A stretch of DNA of 64,000 nt from CAIWHR01 sp963836265 (GCA_963836265.1 CAWIIO010000001.1:310001-374000), one strand, 5' to 3'; shown: positions 35,070 to 43,939, counted from the stretch's first letter. Translations and numbers: made by a program. Notes: generated by a model from the letters alone, not told the origin.

Positions 35070-35987
35070 ATGGTTGCGAACATCTTCAGCAGACGTGTAT
35101 TGGTGGCCGCATGTTCCGTCGCCCTGGCGGCGCTCGGCGGGGTCGCTGTCGCGGCCGGGACCGACAATGGAATGAGCAATCGGAGCAACACTGCCCAGGC
35201 GACAGCGAAGAGCGACAAAGCGACAGACGCGCGGCGCCAGATGGATGAAGCTGCGCAAGTGATTCGCCGGATGGAGCAGGACGGCAAGGCCGCTAAATTG
35301 CTGCCGCAGGCAGCCGGCGTCTTCATCGTTCCGCATTATGGTCGGGCCGCGCTCGGCGTGGGCGGCCGCGGCGGCGAAGGGGTGCTGATGGTCAGGAAGG
35401 GCGGCACCTGGGGCGAGCCCGCGTTCTACAACACCGGCGGGGTCAGCATCGGCGCCGAAGCCGGTGTCGAGGGTGGATCGCTGGTCTTCGTCCTCAACAA
35501 CGACAAGGCGGTGCGCAGCTTCAGGCAGGACAACAACTGGTCGCTCAATGCCGAGGCGGGGCTCACGATCGTCGCCTGGTCCGGCAAGGCGCAGAGCTCC
35601 ACGGGCAAGGGCGACGTGACGGTCTGGTCGGACACGAAGGGCCTGCTCGGTTCGCTCGCGATCAGCGTGACCGACATCAATTTCGATGACGCGGAAACCG
35701 GCGCTTTCTACGGCAGGCCGATGAAGGTCGCCGACGTCTTCAGCGGCAGCGCACAGCCGCCGTCGTCCCAGATTGCGGTGCTCCAGGACGCACTTTCCGC
35801 CGCAAGCGGGGGAGCGGGCAGCGGCGCGATGAGCAGTACGGCGGCCGGCACGTACGCCGGCAGCAGCGCGGCGAGCGGCAAATCAGGTTCCACGTCGATG
35901 AGCGGCACCACGAACAATGCCAACGCCGAAAGCGGGAGAAGCTCGACCGGGAGCATGGGCCGTACCAGCAGCGGCAGCCAGTATTGA
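35070..35987 (+). CDS. SYLF-domain (YSC84-like) lipid-binding protein
   Basis: A 305-residue protein with a signal peptide (residues 1-29, ending AVAAG). The SYLF domain (about 70-235) contains AAGVFIVPHYGRAALGVGGR, GGEGVLMVRKGG.W.EPAFYN, FVLNNDKAVRSF and DTKGLLGSLAIS. SYLF domains bind phosphoinositides in eukaryotes; in bacteria they are secreted lipid-binding proteins of unknown role. The last 60 residues are a Ser/Gly/Thr-rich, probably disordered tail. The ATG follows TAGGAGC. A 10-bp hairpin lies 47 bases after the stop. Confidence 0.92.
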   Translation: MVANIFSRRVLVAACSVALAALGGVAVAAGTDNGMSNRSNTAQATAKSDKATDARRQMDEAAQVIRRMEQDGKAAKLLPQAAGVFIVPHYGRAALGVGGRGGEGVLMVRKGGTWGEPAFYNTGGVSIGAEAGVEGGSLVFVLNNDKAVRSFRQDNNWSLNAEAGLTIVAWSGKAQSSTGKGDVTVWSDTKGLLGSLAISVTDINFDDAETGAFYGRPMKVADVFSGSAQPPSSQIAVLQDALSAASGGAGSGAMSSTAAGTYAGSSAASGKSGSTSMSGTTNNANAESGRSSTGSMGRTSSGSQY

Positions 35988-36033
35988 AATCCGCCGTGAG
36001 CCCAGTCGGGGAGCTTGGTAGCTTTCTGTCTTC

Positions 36034-36062
36034 GCCGCTTCTGTCGGGACCGCAGAAGCGGC
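36034..36062 (+). terminator. Strong hairpin after the SYLF gene, possible terminator
   Basis: A perfect 10-bp stem (GCCGCTTCTG/CAGAAGCGGC) with a 9-base loop at 36044-36052. It is not followed by a T run, so Rho-independent termination is uncertain. It also lies in the leader region of the antiporter gene. Confidence 0.5.
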
Positions 36063-36151
36063 GGAGGCGGCGGTGTGCGCAAATACCCCTGGGCATCTTT
36101 GCGCGATTGCCGACTGAGCCGCAATCCTGACGCGCCCCGCCGGAGTGGCTC

Positions 36152-37414
36152 TTGTCCCTGTTCCACGTCGTCGCGCTGGTGCTGACGCTGGTCGCCTTCT
36201 TCGGATACCTTAATTGCCGCCTGCTGAAGCTTCCCGAACCGATCGGCATTACCGCGATCGGACTCGCCGGGTCGCTTGTGGTGGTCGCGGCGGGCGCATT
36301 GGATCCGGCGCTCACCGATTGGGCGAAGGAGGCCATCGGGTCCATCGATTTTTCGAAAATCGTCTTTCACGGCTTGCTTGGGCTGCTGCTGTTCGCGGGA
36401 AGCCTTCATGTCGACTGGAGCGACATCGGCGGCGAGAAGTGGACGATCGTCGCCCTTGCCACCGTGGGCGTCGCGCTCTCCGCGACCCTCGTCGGCGCCG
36501 GCTTCTACTATGCCGGCCGCGTGCTCGGATTCGAATTGCCGTTCGTGCAATGTCTGCTCTTCGGCGCGCTCATATCGCCGACCGACCCCATCGCGGTGCT
36601 GGGCCTGCTGCGCAGGCTCGGCGTGGCGACACATCTCGAGACCAAGATCACGGGCGAAAGCCTGTTCAACGACGGGATGGGCGTCGTGCTCTTCATCGGA
36701 ATCTTCACGGTCGCCACCGCCGGTCACAGCGTTTCGGTCTCCGAAGCTGCCATGCTGTTCGCGACCGAGGTCGTGGGCGGCATCGTCATCGGCTTGGCGA
36801 TCGGCGCCGTCGGTCTGTTCCTGCTGAAGGGAGTCGACAGCTACGCGGTGGAGATCCTGATCACGCTGTCGATGGCGACGGGCGGTTACGCGCTGGCCGA
36901 CTCGTTGCACACGTCTGCGCCGATTGCCGTGGTCATGATGGGGCTGCTGGTCGCCAACCAGGGCAAACGCTATACGATGTCGGAGCGCACCCGGCAGCAT
37001 CTGTTTTCGTTTTGGGAGCTGATCGACGAATTGCTGAACCTTCTCCTCTTCGGTTTGATCGGGCTCGAGTTCGTCACGCTCGAGCCGGTCCTCGCAACGC
37101 TCGCCCCGGGACTCGTCGCGGTGCCGATCGTCCTGCTTGCGCGTTGGGCGAGCGTGCGCATTTCCATCGCCGTCTTGAGCCGTTTCCGCGACTACGCGCC
37201 GGAAACGGTCGCGATCATGACGTGGGGCGGGCTGCGCGGAGGCATATCGGTTGCGCTCGCGCTGTCGCTCCCTGCGGAAATGGGCCGCGAAACGATCGTC
37301 GCCGCGACTTACGGCGTCGTCATCTTCAGCATCCTCGTCCAGGCGCTCACGCTGCCGAGGCTCGCGCGGCACCTGGAGGCGAAGGCGGCGCACCGCCCGC
37401 TGCTGCGATCGTGA
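36152..37414 (+). CDS. CPA1-family Na+/H+ (or K+/H+) antiporter
   Basis: A 420-residue membrane protein with about 12 helices. The ion-binding region of CPA1 exchangers is present: LFGALISPTDPIAVLGLLRR followed by ESLFNDGMGVVLF (the Asp in FNDG). The conserved late segment TWGGLRGGISVALALSLP is typical of NhaP/NHE proteins. It exchanges protons for monovalent cations at the inner membrane. The start is a TTG at 36152, preceded by CGGAG; no better start is visible in frame. The ion preference cannot be read from the sequence. Confidence 0.92.
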   Translation: MSLFHVVALVLTLVAFFGYLNCRLLKLPEPIGITAIGLAGSLVVVAAGALDPALTDWAKEAIGSIDFSKIVFHGLLGLLLFAGSLHVDWSDIGGEKWTIVALATVGVALSATLVGAGFYYAGRVLGFELPFVQCLLFGALISPTDPIAVLGLLRRLGVATHLETKITGESLFNDGMGVVLFIGIFTVATAGHSVSVSEAAMLFATEVVGGIVIGLAIGAVGLFLLKGVDSYAVEILITLSMATGGYALADSLHTSAPIAVVMMGLLVANQGKRYTMSERTRQHLFSFWELIDELLNLLLFGLIGLEFVTLEPVLATLAPGLVAVPIVLLARWASVRISIAVLSRFRDYAPETVAIMTWGGLRGGISVALALSLPAEMGRETIVAATYGVVIFSILVQALTLPRLARHLEAKAAHRPLLRS

Positions 37415-37622
37415 GCGCAACGAGGGACGGCGTCCCGGGAACTGCATGGCGTTGCGCCGTAGATGGCGCCCGCCCGGGAACCGCGATGGGAATGGCGTTT
37501 TCCAATGTCTATCGACTTACTCGCAAGGAGGCGGTGTGACGGATAGGCGGGCGCGCACGGTGAGAACGTGGAACCGGCCCGCGCGTGTTCGCGCCGGCGG
37601 TGCGGCTTCTACGGTGGCGGCT

Positions 37623-37893
37623 GGAGCCTGTCGGGCTTGCTGTCGCGCATGCGACGGAGGCGAGTTGGGCGCAGTTCAAGGCGCGCGTCCGAAGGCATAC
37701 CGGCAGTATGGCGAGGGCGCGCAACACCGAAATGCGCCCAACTCGCCCCCCGTCCCTCCGGGTTGCTGCCAAAAAGCGCGTCCGCGTCGTTGCGAGTCTC
37801 GCGCATATTCCCGATATGCGCTTCGCCTCGCGCCTTGCCGCCATCGCTTTTTGGCCCAGCAACGCATGCGTGAGAGCAAGCCCGACAGGCTCC
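37623..37893. repeat. Structured inverted-pair repeat element of about 270 bp
   Basis: Two units face each other. Their outer ends, 37623-37653 and 37863-37893, are inverted copies over 31 bp with two mismatches. Unit A has a 15-bp inner stem (37659-37673 with 37733-37747) and an apical CATAC/GTATG hairpin at 37696-37710. Unit B has a 17/19-bp inner stem (37762-37778 with 37845-37863) and an apical hairpin GCGCATAT/ATATGCGC at 37801-37821. The two units share their ends and layout, but the stem sequences differ while still pairing. This resembles dispersed REP-type elements. No protein is credible here on either strand. Confidence 0.8.
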
Positions 37894-38129
37894 TAGCGTT
37901 GCGGCAACGACGAGACGTTCCGCAGCGCATGCCGGCGCCGCTGCGCGAGAAGGCCGACAGCAATGGGTACGGTCGTCAAGGCGCCAACGGCGACGAGCGT
38001 CCAGCCCACCGGTTTGCGGGTTTCGGTCCTGAACAGATCGGCGATCAGGAGTCCGATGCCCACGCCCGCCATGCCGCGCGTGGCCGCAATCAATGCAAGT
38101 TCCGTGACGGACAGGTGCAGGTCGTTCAA
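37893..38129 (-). CDS. Small two-helix membrane protein
   Basis: A 78-residue protein from a TTG start at 38129. It has two hydrophobic helices (AATRGMAGVGIGLLIADLF and VGWTLVAVGALTTVPIAVGL) separated by a short charged loop, and a basic C-terminal tail. A weak match to small inner-membrane proteins found beside stress genes is all I can offer, and no function is known. Its 3' end touches the structured repeat at 37623-37893. It is divergent from the SDR gene. Confidence 0.65.
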   Translation of the reverse strand: MNDLHLSVTELALIAATRGMAGVGIGLLIADLFRTETRKPVGWTLVAVGALTTVPIAVGLLAQRRRHALRNVSSLPQR

Positions 38130-38230
38130 CGGTGCCTCCTCGAGCGCGAGCCGGTTGCGATTCGACAGCGCGGTGCGCCGACACGTTCCTCACGCCGCTT
38201 CGAGACCGCATTCGTCGCGAGATGACAGCC

Positions 38231-39268
38231 ATGTCGAGACATATCAACTCCCGAACCGTCGTCGTCATCACGGGCGCGGGTGCGGGCGTGGGCCGCGCGA
38301 CCGCCCGGGCGTTCGCCCGCCGGGGTGCGAGCATCGGCCTGCTGGGCCGCGACCCGACGCGTCTTGCGAGCGCGAGCGAGGACGTGCAGCGGCTCGGCGG
38401 CGTCGCCCTCGCGTATCCCTGCGACGTGGCCGACGCCGATGCCGTGGACGCTGCGGCCGCGGCGGTGGAAGCTCGGCTCGGTCCCATCGACGTTTGGGTC
38501 AACAACGCGATGGCGACCGTCTTCTCGCCACTCCATGCGATGGCTGCCGACGAGTTCCGTCGCGCCACCGAAGTCACCTATCTCGGCACCGTTTACGGCA
38601 CCATGGCGGCGCTGCGGCGCATGCGCGCGCGCAACCAAGGCACGATCGTGCAGGTAGGCTCGGCGCTCGCCTACCGGGCGATTCCGTTGCAGTCGGCATA
38701 CTGCGGCGCCAAGTTCGCGATCCGCGGCTTTACCAATGCGCTGCGCACCGAGCTTCTGCACGAGCGCAGCTGCGTCCACGTCACGATGGTGCAGATGCCC
38801 GCACTCGACACGCCGCAGTTCGATTGGGCGCGCAACCACATGGCGCACCGGCCGCAGCCGGTCCCGCCGATCTTCGCGCCGGAGCTCGCCGCCCGCGCCA
38901 TCGTCTGGGCTGCGACCCACCGGCGGCGCGAGGTCTATGTCGGGTTTCCGGCCCTCAAGGCGATCTGGGCGAACAAGCTGTTTCCGGGCCTCCTCGACCG
39001 CTACCTTGCACGCACCGGCTACGCGTCGCAGCAGTCCGACGAGCCCGCTCCACCGGATCGCGCCGGCAATCTGTTCGAGCCGGTGCCCGGCGATTTCGCA
39101 GCCCGCGGCCGCTTCGAGGCGCGCGAACGCGCGGGGCGCATGCAGGCGTGGCTGACGCGGCATCGCGGCGCCGTCGCGCTCGGCGTGCTCGGGCTCGCCT
39201 GCGCCGCCGCGCTGGCCGCGCATCCGGGCAAGGCGCGCGGATGGCTTACGACGCGTCGGGGTCGATGA
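38231..39268 (+). CDS. SDR-family oxidoreductase with C-terminal hydrophobic tail
   Basis: A 345-residue SDR from the ATG at 38231 (the ATG at 38222 is an alternative). The cofactor motif is VVVITGAGAGVGRATARAFA. NNAMA replaces the usual NNAG. The catalytic residues are Ser in QVGSALAYRAIP, Tyr in SAYCGAKFA and Lys in the same motif. The C-terminus carries an added 75-residue extension that ends in a membrane-like helix (AVALGVLGLACAAALAAHPG), longer than the 250-residue classical type. The substrate is unknown. Its 3' end overlaps the convergent PPC-domain gene by 23 bases. Confidence 0.92.
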   Translation: MSRHINSRTVVVITGAGAGVGRATARAFARRGASIGLLGRDPTRLASASEDVQRLGGVALAYPCDVADADAVDAAAAAVEARLGPIDVWVNNAMATVFSPLHAMAADEFRRATEVTYLGTVYGTMAALRRMRARNQGTIVQVGSALAYRAIPLQSAYCGAKFAIRGFTNALRTELLHERSCVHVTMVQMPALDTPQFDWARNHMAHRPQPVPPIFAPELAARAIVWAATHRRREVYVGFPALKAIWANKLFPGLLDRYLARTGYASQQSDEPAPPDRAGNLFEPVPGDFAARGRFEARERAGRMQAWLTRHRGAVALGVLGLACAAALAAHPGKARGWLTTRRGR

Positions 39269-39686
39269 GCGCGAGGCCGCTGGCCGGGTCGTAGCGACGG
39301 CGGAGCCAGGCGGGCGACTCGACGACGACCAGCTCGAGCGTGGGCCGCACGGTCGCCGCGAGCAGATGGCCGCCGTGGGCGGTTCCATCGCGCCGCCCGA
39401 CGACGACGTGAGCGTGCACCTGGGGATCGTCGTCCTTCCGCGCGATGTCGCCCAGCAGCGCCACGACCTCGACCTGCTCGTCGAGCGGATTTTCGAGGTA
39501 GCGCTTGGTGCGCCAGTCGAAATAACCGAGGGTGACGCGCGAGAATGCGCCGATCGCGGTGAACCTGCAGGCGCGGAGGTCGCGCGCGCGCGCGAACTCG
39601 GTCAGGAGCGGCAGCATGTCGTCGCCTGTCTCGAAGACGAGCACATGGGTGCGCTCGGTTGCGGCAGCGATGGTCCGATGGCGCAT
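39246..39686 (-). CDS. PPC-domain (DUF296, AF0104/ALDC-like) protein
   Basis: A 146-residue single-domain protein. The ATG at 39686 follows GAGGAGGTTTT. The PPC/DUF296 fold is recognisable from VLVFETGDDMLPLLTEFARA, the ACRFTAIGAFSRVTLGYFDW segment and the metal-site-like QVHAHVVVGRRDGTAHGGHL. In plants this domain is joined to AT-hooks; bacterial stand-alone members form trimers of unknown function. It lies 31 bases after the FAD/Fe-S oxidoreductase on the same strand. It overlaps the convergent SDR gene by 23 bases. Confidence 0.9.
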   Translation of the reverse strand: MRHRTIAAATERTHVLVFETGDDMLPLLTEFARARDLRACRFTAIGAFSRVTLGYFDWRTKRYLENPLDEQVEVVALLGDIARKDDDPQVHAHVVVGRRDGTAHGGHLLAATVRPTLELVVVESPAWLRRRYDPASGLALIDPDAS

Positions 39687-39717
39687 GAAAACCTCCTCGC
39701 GGGACTGCAAAGTTGGC

Positions 39718-42612
39718 TCACCGTCGCGCGTCGAGCGCCATGGCGAGCACCTCGGCCGGATGCAGCGCGGTGCGTCCCGTGCACTGCACGATCTGCTCGC
39801 GGCAGCTGTAGCCGTCGGCGATGAGCAGCGTGTCGGGCGCGGCGGCGCGAACGCGCGGCAGCAGCACGAGTTCGCCGATGGACCGCGACACCTCGTACTT
39901 CGCGCGCTCGAACCCGAACGCGCCCGCCATGCCGCAGCAGCCGGAGTCCAGTACCTCGCCATCGAGCCCGGCCAGGTCGAGTAGCCGGCTGCCGGTATCC
40001 TTGCCGAGCAGCGCCTTCCTATTGCAGTGGGCATGCACGATCGCCCGCCGCGACAGCGGTGGCGGGCGGAAGCCGGCGGCCTCCCGCGCCAGAAACTCCT
40101 CGAAGAAATACGCCTGCGCCGAGAGCCGTTTGGCCCGTTCGTCGTTCGGCAACAGATTGCAAAGCTCGTCGCGGAACACGGCGGCACAGGCCGGTTCCAT
40201 CACCACCAGCGGCGTCCCCGCGTCGATCTGCGGCCCCAGGCGGTCGACGATGGCCTGCAGGTAGCGCTTTGCCGCGTCCAGGAATCCGAACTCGTACAGC
40301 GGCCGACCGCAGCAGACGTGCCCGTCGGGCAGTTCGACGCGAAAACCTGCCGCCTCGAGCACCCGCGCCGCGGCATGACCGACCTGCGGATGGAAGAAGT
40401 TGTTGAACGTGTCGGGCCACAGCAGCACCGCCGGCCCTGCGCCATGCGGCCCGCGGCGCCGAAAGCCCGCCGCGAACGTCTCGCGCGCAAATCGCGGCAG
40501 CTCGCGTTGCGGGGCGACGCCGACGATCGCTTTGACGAGCGCGCCCGCGCCCGGCGCATGCGTCAGCGCGTTCAGCAGTCGCGGCGCGCGCGCCGCGATG
40601 CGCGCCCAGCGATCGAGATAGCCGAACGCGTACCCGCGCAGGGGGCGCAGCCGGCCGTCGTAGTAGTGCGCGAGAAACTCGGCCTTGTAGGTCGCCATGT
40701 CGACGTTCACCGGACAGTCGCCCTTGCAACCTTTGCAGGAGAGGCACAGGTCGAGCGCTTCCTTCACGGCGGGCTCGCGAAATCCGCGGCGCAGCGGATC
40801 GCCGCGCATCATCTCGAACAGCAGCCGCGCCCGTCCGCGCGTGCTGTACCGCTCCTCGCGCGTGACGCGGTAACTGGGGCACATCGTGTCGTGCTGCAGG
40901 TTGCGACAGTTGCCGACGCCTACGCAGCGCAGCAGCGCGCGATTGAAGTCGCCCCCATCGCCGCGGTAGGCGAAATGCGCGTGCACGGCCCGGGGGTTGT
41001 AGCCCGTGCCGAGGCGCAAATTCTCGACCGGCAGGAACGGATCGACGACCTTGCCCGGATTCATGCGCCCGTCGGGATCGAAGATCGTCTTGAACTCGCG
41101 GAAGGCCTCGACCAGCGTGGCACCGAACATCTTGGGCAGGAACTCCGCCTTGGACTGGCCGTCTCCGTGCTCGCCGCTGAACGAGCCGCCGAAGCGCGCC
41201 ACGAGGTCGGATGCTTCCTCCAGGAAGGCGTGGAAGCGCGCGATGCCGGCCTGGGTCTCCAGGTCGAAGTCGATGCGAGTATGCACGCAGCCATCGCCGA
41301 AGTGCCCGTACAGGTCGCCCTCGTAGTGGTGGTGCTCGAGCAGCGCGCGGAACTCGCGCAGGTAGCCGCCGAGCTTCTCGGGCGCCACCGCGGCGTCCTC
41401 CCAGCCCTCCCAGGTGATGCTCTTGTTCGGGACGTGCGCGGTCGCGCCCAGGCCCGACTCGCGGACCTTCCACAGCATCTGCTCCTCGCGCGGGTCGGTG
41501 AACAGCTTCATCGAGGGCGGGCTCGCGGCCTTGCGCAGCGCCTTCATGCAGTCGCGCGCCCGCTCCTCGGATTCTTCGCGGGTGTCGCCCCCGAATTCGA
41601 CCATCAGCCAGCCCGCGCCATCGGGCAGGAGCTCCACGTCGTGCGGGTGGAGGCCAATCGACTTCATGTCTCCGACCAGCCGGTCGTCGACGCCTTCGAG
41701 TCCCACGGGGCCGCACTTCAGGATATCGGGAACATGGTCGGCGGCGCTGAACACGTCGGGATACCCGAGCACGAGCAGCGTGCGCGCCGGCGGACTCGGC
41801 AGGAGCCTCAGCGTGGCACCCAGCACCGTCACGCAGGTGCCTTCCGTGCCCACCAGCGCCCGGGCGACGTCGAATCCGTTTTCCGGCAGAAGCTCGTCGA
41901 GCCCGAAGCCGGAAACGCGGCGCGGAATCTTCGGAAAGCGCGCGCGGATCTCGTCGGCGTGACGATCGACGAGCGCCTTGAGCCGGCGGTAGATGTCGCC
42001 GCGCCGACCCCCCTGGGCCACGATGCTGGCGAGCTCGCCGGCGTCGGTGGGGCCTACGCGCAGCCGCAGCCCGTCGTACGTCAGCACGTCGAGGCCGAGC
42101 ACGTTGTCGGCGGTCCGCCCGCCCATCACCGAATGCACGCCGCACGAGTTGTTGCCGATCATCCCACCCAGCGTGTTGTGACTGTGCGTCGAAGGGTCGG
42201 GCGCGAACGTCAACCGGTGCTGCTCGGCCGCGTTGCGCAGATCGTCGAGCACGACCCCCGGTTCGACGCGGGCCGTCCGGGCGCGCGGATCCAGCGCCAC
42301 GATCCGGTTCAGGTACTTGGAGCAGTCGATCACGACTGCGACGTTGCAGCATTGCCCGGCGAGGCTCGTGCCCCCGCCGCGCGCGAGCACCGGCGCGCCG
42401 TGGCGGCGACATGCCGCGATCGTCGCGATGACATCGTCGACCGAGCGCGGGATGACGACCCCGATCGGCATCTGCCGGTAATTCGACGCGTCGGTCGCGT
42501 ACAGTGCGCGACTGCCGGCATCGAAGCGCACCTCGCCGGCAATCGCGCCGCGGAGCTCGGCCGCGAGATCGCGCCCGCCGCCCGGCTCGCGGAAGCTTAC
42601 GAATGCTGGCAC
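39718..42612 (-). CDS. Fused FAD/Fe-S oxidoreductase (GlcD-GlpC type, D-lactate dehydrogenase-like, YdiJ family)
   Basis: A 964-residue enzyme. The FAD-binding PCMH domain covers about residues 30-250 (PVLARGGGTSLAGQCCNVAV and HNTLGGMIGNNSCGVHSVMG), and the FAD-linked oxidase C-terminal domain runs to about 560. A ferredoxin-like part then has CVGVGNCRNLQHDTMCP and CLSCKGCKGDCP, and a CCG region has HVCCGRPLYEFG and DSGCCGMAGAFG. Related enzymes oxidise D-lactate or D-2-hydroxy acids and feed the quinone pool. The GTG at 42612 lies inside the metallothionein gene (16-base overlap), which indicates coupling. No signal peptide is visible. Confidence 0.93.
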   Translation of the reverse strand: MPAFVSFREPGGGRDLAAELRGAIAGEVRFDAGSRALYATDASNYRQMPIGVVIPRSVDDVIATIAACRRHGAPVLARGGGTSLAGQCCNVAVVIDCSKYLNRIVALDPRARTARVEPGVVLDDLRNAAEQHRLTFAPDPSTHSHNTLGGMIGNNSCGVHSVMGGRTADNVLGLDVLTYDGLRLRVGPTDAGELASIVAQGGRRGDIYRRLKALVDRHADEIRARFPKIPRRVSGFGLDELLPENGFDVARALVGTEGTCVTVLGATLRLLPSPPARTLLVLGYPDVFSAADHVPDILKCGPVGLEGVDDRLVGDMKSIGLHPHDVELLPDGAGWLMVEFGGDTREESEERARDCMKALRKAASPPSMKLFTDPREEQMLWKVRESGLGATAHVPNKSITWEGWEDAAVAPEKLGGYLREFRALLEHHHYEGDLYGHFGDGCVHTRIDFDLETQAGIARFHAFLEEASDLVARFGGSFSGEHGDGQSKAEFLPKMFGATLVEAFREFKTIFDPDGRMNPGKVVDPFLPVENLRLGTGYNPRAVHAHFAYRGDGGDFNRALLRCVGVGNCRNLQHDTMCPSYRVTREERYSTRGRARLLFEMMRGDPLRRGFREPAVKEALDLCLSCKGCKGDCPVNVDMATYKAEFLAHYYDGRLRPLRGYAFGYLDRWARIAARAPRLLNALTHAPGAGALVKAIVGVAPQRELPRFARETFAAGFRRRGPHGAGPAVLLWPDTFNNFFHPQVGHAAARVLEAAGFRVELPDGHVCCGRPLYEFGFLDAAKRYLQAIVDRLGPQIDAGTPLVVMEPACAAVFRDELCNLLPNDERAKRLSAQAYFFEEFLAREAAGFRPPPLSRRAIVHAHCNRKALLGKDTGSRLLDLAGLDGEVLDSGCCGMAGAFGFERAKYEVSRSIGELVLLPRVRAAAPDTLLIADGYSCREQIVQCTGRTALHPAEVLAMALDARR

Positions 42613-42797
42613 GCGGGATGCCCGCAGGCGCAGGCGGGCTCGCCGCCCTGTTGTTGCCGCCCCTGGTCCTGGGTCTGCTGCTGCCGCCCTTGGCCGTGCT
42701 GCTCGCAGTAGGGGCTGCAGTACGTCTGCCCGCTTGGGACCACCGTGCAGGCGCATCCTGCGTGCGCGCATCGACGCGATTCGTTCTCGGCCATCAT
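42597..42797 (-). CDS. Bacterial metallothionein with Gln-rich linker
   Basis: A 66-residue, Cys-rich protein with 8 cysteines (C10, C15, C17, C27, C31, C56, C58, C63) and several histidines. The first cluster CAHAGCACTVVPSGQTYCSP and YCEQH follow the SmtA/BmtA pattern (C..C.C...YCS..C), and the end CACGHPACQ supplies the closing ligands. Between them lies a Gln/Gly-rich linker (residues 36-52), longer than usual. Such proteins bind zinc or other soft metals in the cytoplasm. The ATG follows GGAGGAGCG. It overlaps the FAD/Fe-S oxidoreductase gene by 16 bases, an unusual pairing. Confidence 0.85.
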   Translation of the reverse strand: MMAENESRRCAHAGCACTVVPSGQTYCSPYCEQHGQGRQQQTQDQGRQQQGGEPACACGHPACQHS

Positions 42798-42844
42798 TCG
42801 CTCCTCCACAAAGAGGCAACGCAGCGGGCGTTGCCGAACCCGCG

Positions 42845-43936
42845 CTACACGGCGTACTTCGCCGCGTCGGCGCGCCGAAATTCGATACCCAGCCCCGGGC
42901 GCGTGCGGTCGGGCTCGAGGACGCCCTCGCGGGGCGCCACGACGCCGTCGAACAACATCCGCTCGAGCCTGACGTGATCGTGGAAGTATTCGAGGTTGCG
43001 CACCGGCGTCGCCGCGCAGCACGGGTGCACGTGGATCGACGGCGCGCAGTGGCTGGACATCGGCACCTGGAACGCCTCGCACAACGCGGCCACGCGCATG
43101 AATCCGGTGATGCCTGCGCACCGCGTGGCGTCGGCCTGCAGCACGTCGACGGCGCCCGCTTCGAGCATCTCTCGGAAATACCCCGCCGTATAGCCGTATT
43201 CGCCGGCGGTGACGTCGATGCCGGGCGGCGCGCGATCGCGCACCAGGCGCAGACCCTCGAGGTCGTCGCTGCTGACCGGCTCCTCGAACCAGGTCACGCC
43301 TTGGGCGGCGAACGACTGCGCGAGCGCCAGCGCCTGCTTGCGGCCATACGCACCGTTGGCGTCGACCAGCAGAGCCGCGTCGCCGATCGCGCCTCGCGCG
43401 GCGCGAACGCGTGCTTCGTCGGCTGCCGGATCGCGTCCGACCTTCATCTTGACCTCGGCAATGCCGGCCCGCGCCCAGCCGCCGAGCTGGGCGGTGAGCT
43501 GATCGATCGAGTACGACGTGAAGCCGCCGCTGCCGTAGACCGCGACGCCCGAGCGAACTTCACCGAGCAGGCGCACCAGCGGAACGTCGAGCAAACGCGC
43601 CTTGAGATCCCACAGCGCGTTGTCCACCGCGGCGATCGCCATCGACGCAACGCCGGGCCGGCCGAGATTGCGGATTTCACGCCCCATGACATTCCAGCAG
43701 TCCGTCACCGCAAACGCGTCGCGCCCGACCACGAGGCCGCGGAGCTTTTCGTGCACGAACGCTGCAGTCGCCGCGTCGGCATAGGTGAAGCCGAGTCCGC
43801 GGATTCCCGCGGCCGCGCTCTCGACCAGCACGAGCGTCGTCGAGTCCCAGTCGAGCGTGCCATCGGACTCCGGCATCTCGGTCGGAATCGCGTATGCCGC
43901 GACGTCCACCCGCTCGACGACCGCATCCGGCTTCAT
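42845..43936 (-). CDS. Enolase-superfamily enzyme, mandelate racemase/muconate lactonizing group
   Basis: A 363-residue enzyme. Active-site residues are visible: K163 and K165 in EVKMKVG; metal ligands D192 (with N194, LLVDANGAYG), E218 (WFEEPVS) and E246 (TAGEYG); and the general base H296 in SSHCAPS. The KxK plus His arrangement is that of the mandelate racemase-like subgroup, which removes a proton alpha to a carboxylate; sugar-acid dehydratase or racemase is most likely. Its stop is 47 bases from the metallothionein start. It begins 3 bases after the TPP-enzyme stop, so these genes form an operon. Confidence 0.93.
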   Translation of the reverse strand: MKPDAVVERVDVAAYAIPTEMPESDGTLDWDSTTLVLVESAAAGIRGLGFTYADAATAAFVHEKLRGLVVGRDAFAVTDCWNVMGREIRNLGRPGVASMAIAAVDNALWDLKARLLDVPLVRLLGEVRSGVAVYGSGGFTSYSIDQLTAQLGGWARAGIAEVKMKVGRDPAADEARVRAARGAIGDAALLVDANGAYGRKQALALAQSFAAQGVTWFEEPVSSDDLEGLRLVRDRAPPGIDVTAGEYGYTAGYFREMLEAGAVDVLQADATRCAGITGFMRVAALCEAFQVPMSSHCAPSIHVHPCCAATPVRNLEYFHDHVRLERMLFDGVVAPREGVLEPDRTRPGLGIEFRRADAAKYAV

Positions 43937-43939
43937 CGC

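Noticed and set aside
37509..37862. Several overlapping open frames in the 37.5-37.9 kb region on both strands
   Set aside because: The same peptide (SLSGLLSRMR) appears on both strands because the DNA is an inverted repeat, and no ribosome site fits; it is the structured repeat, not a gene.
40027..42711. Plus-strand open frame of almost 900 codons opposite the FAD/Fe-S oxidoreductase
   Set aside because: The composition is that of an antisense shadow, with no motif; the minus-strand product has complete FAD and Fe-S motifs.
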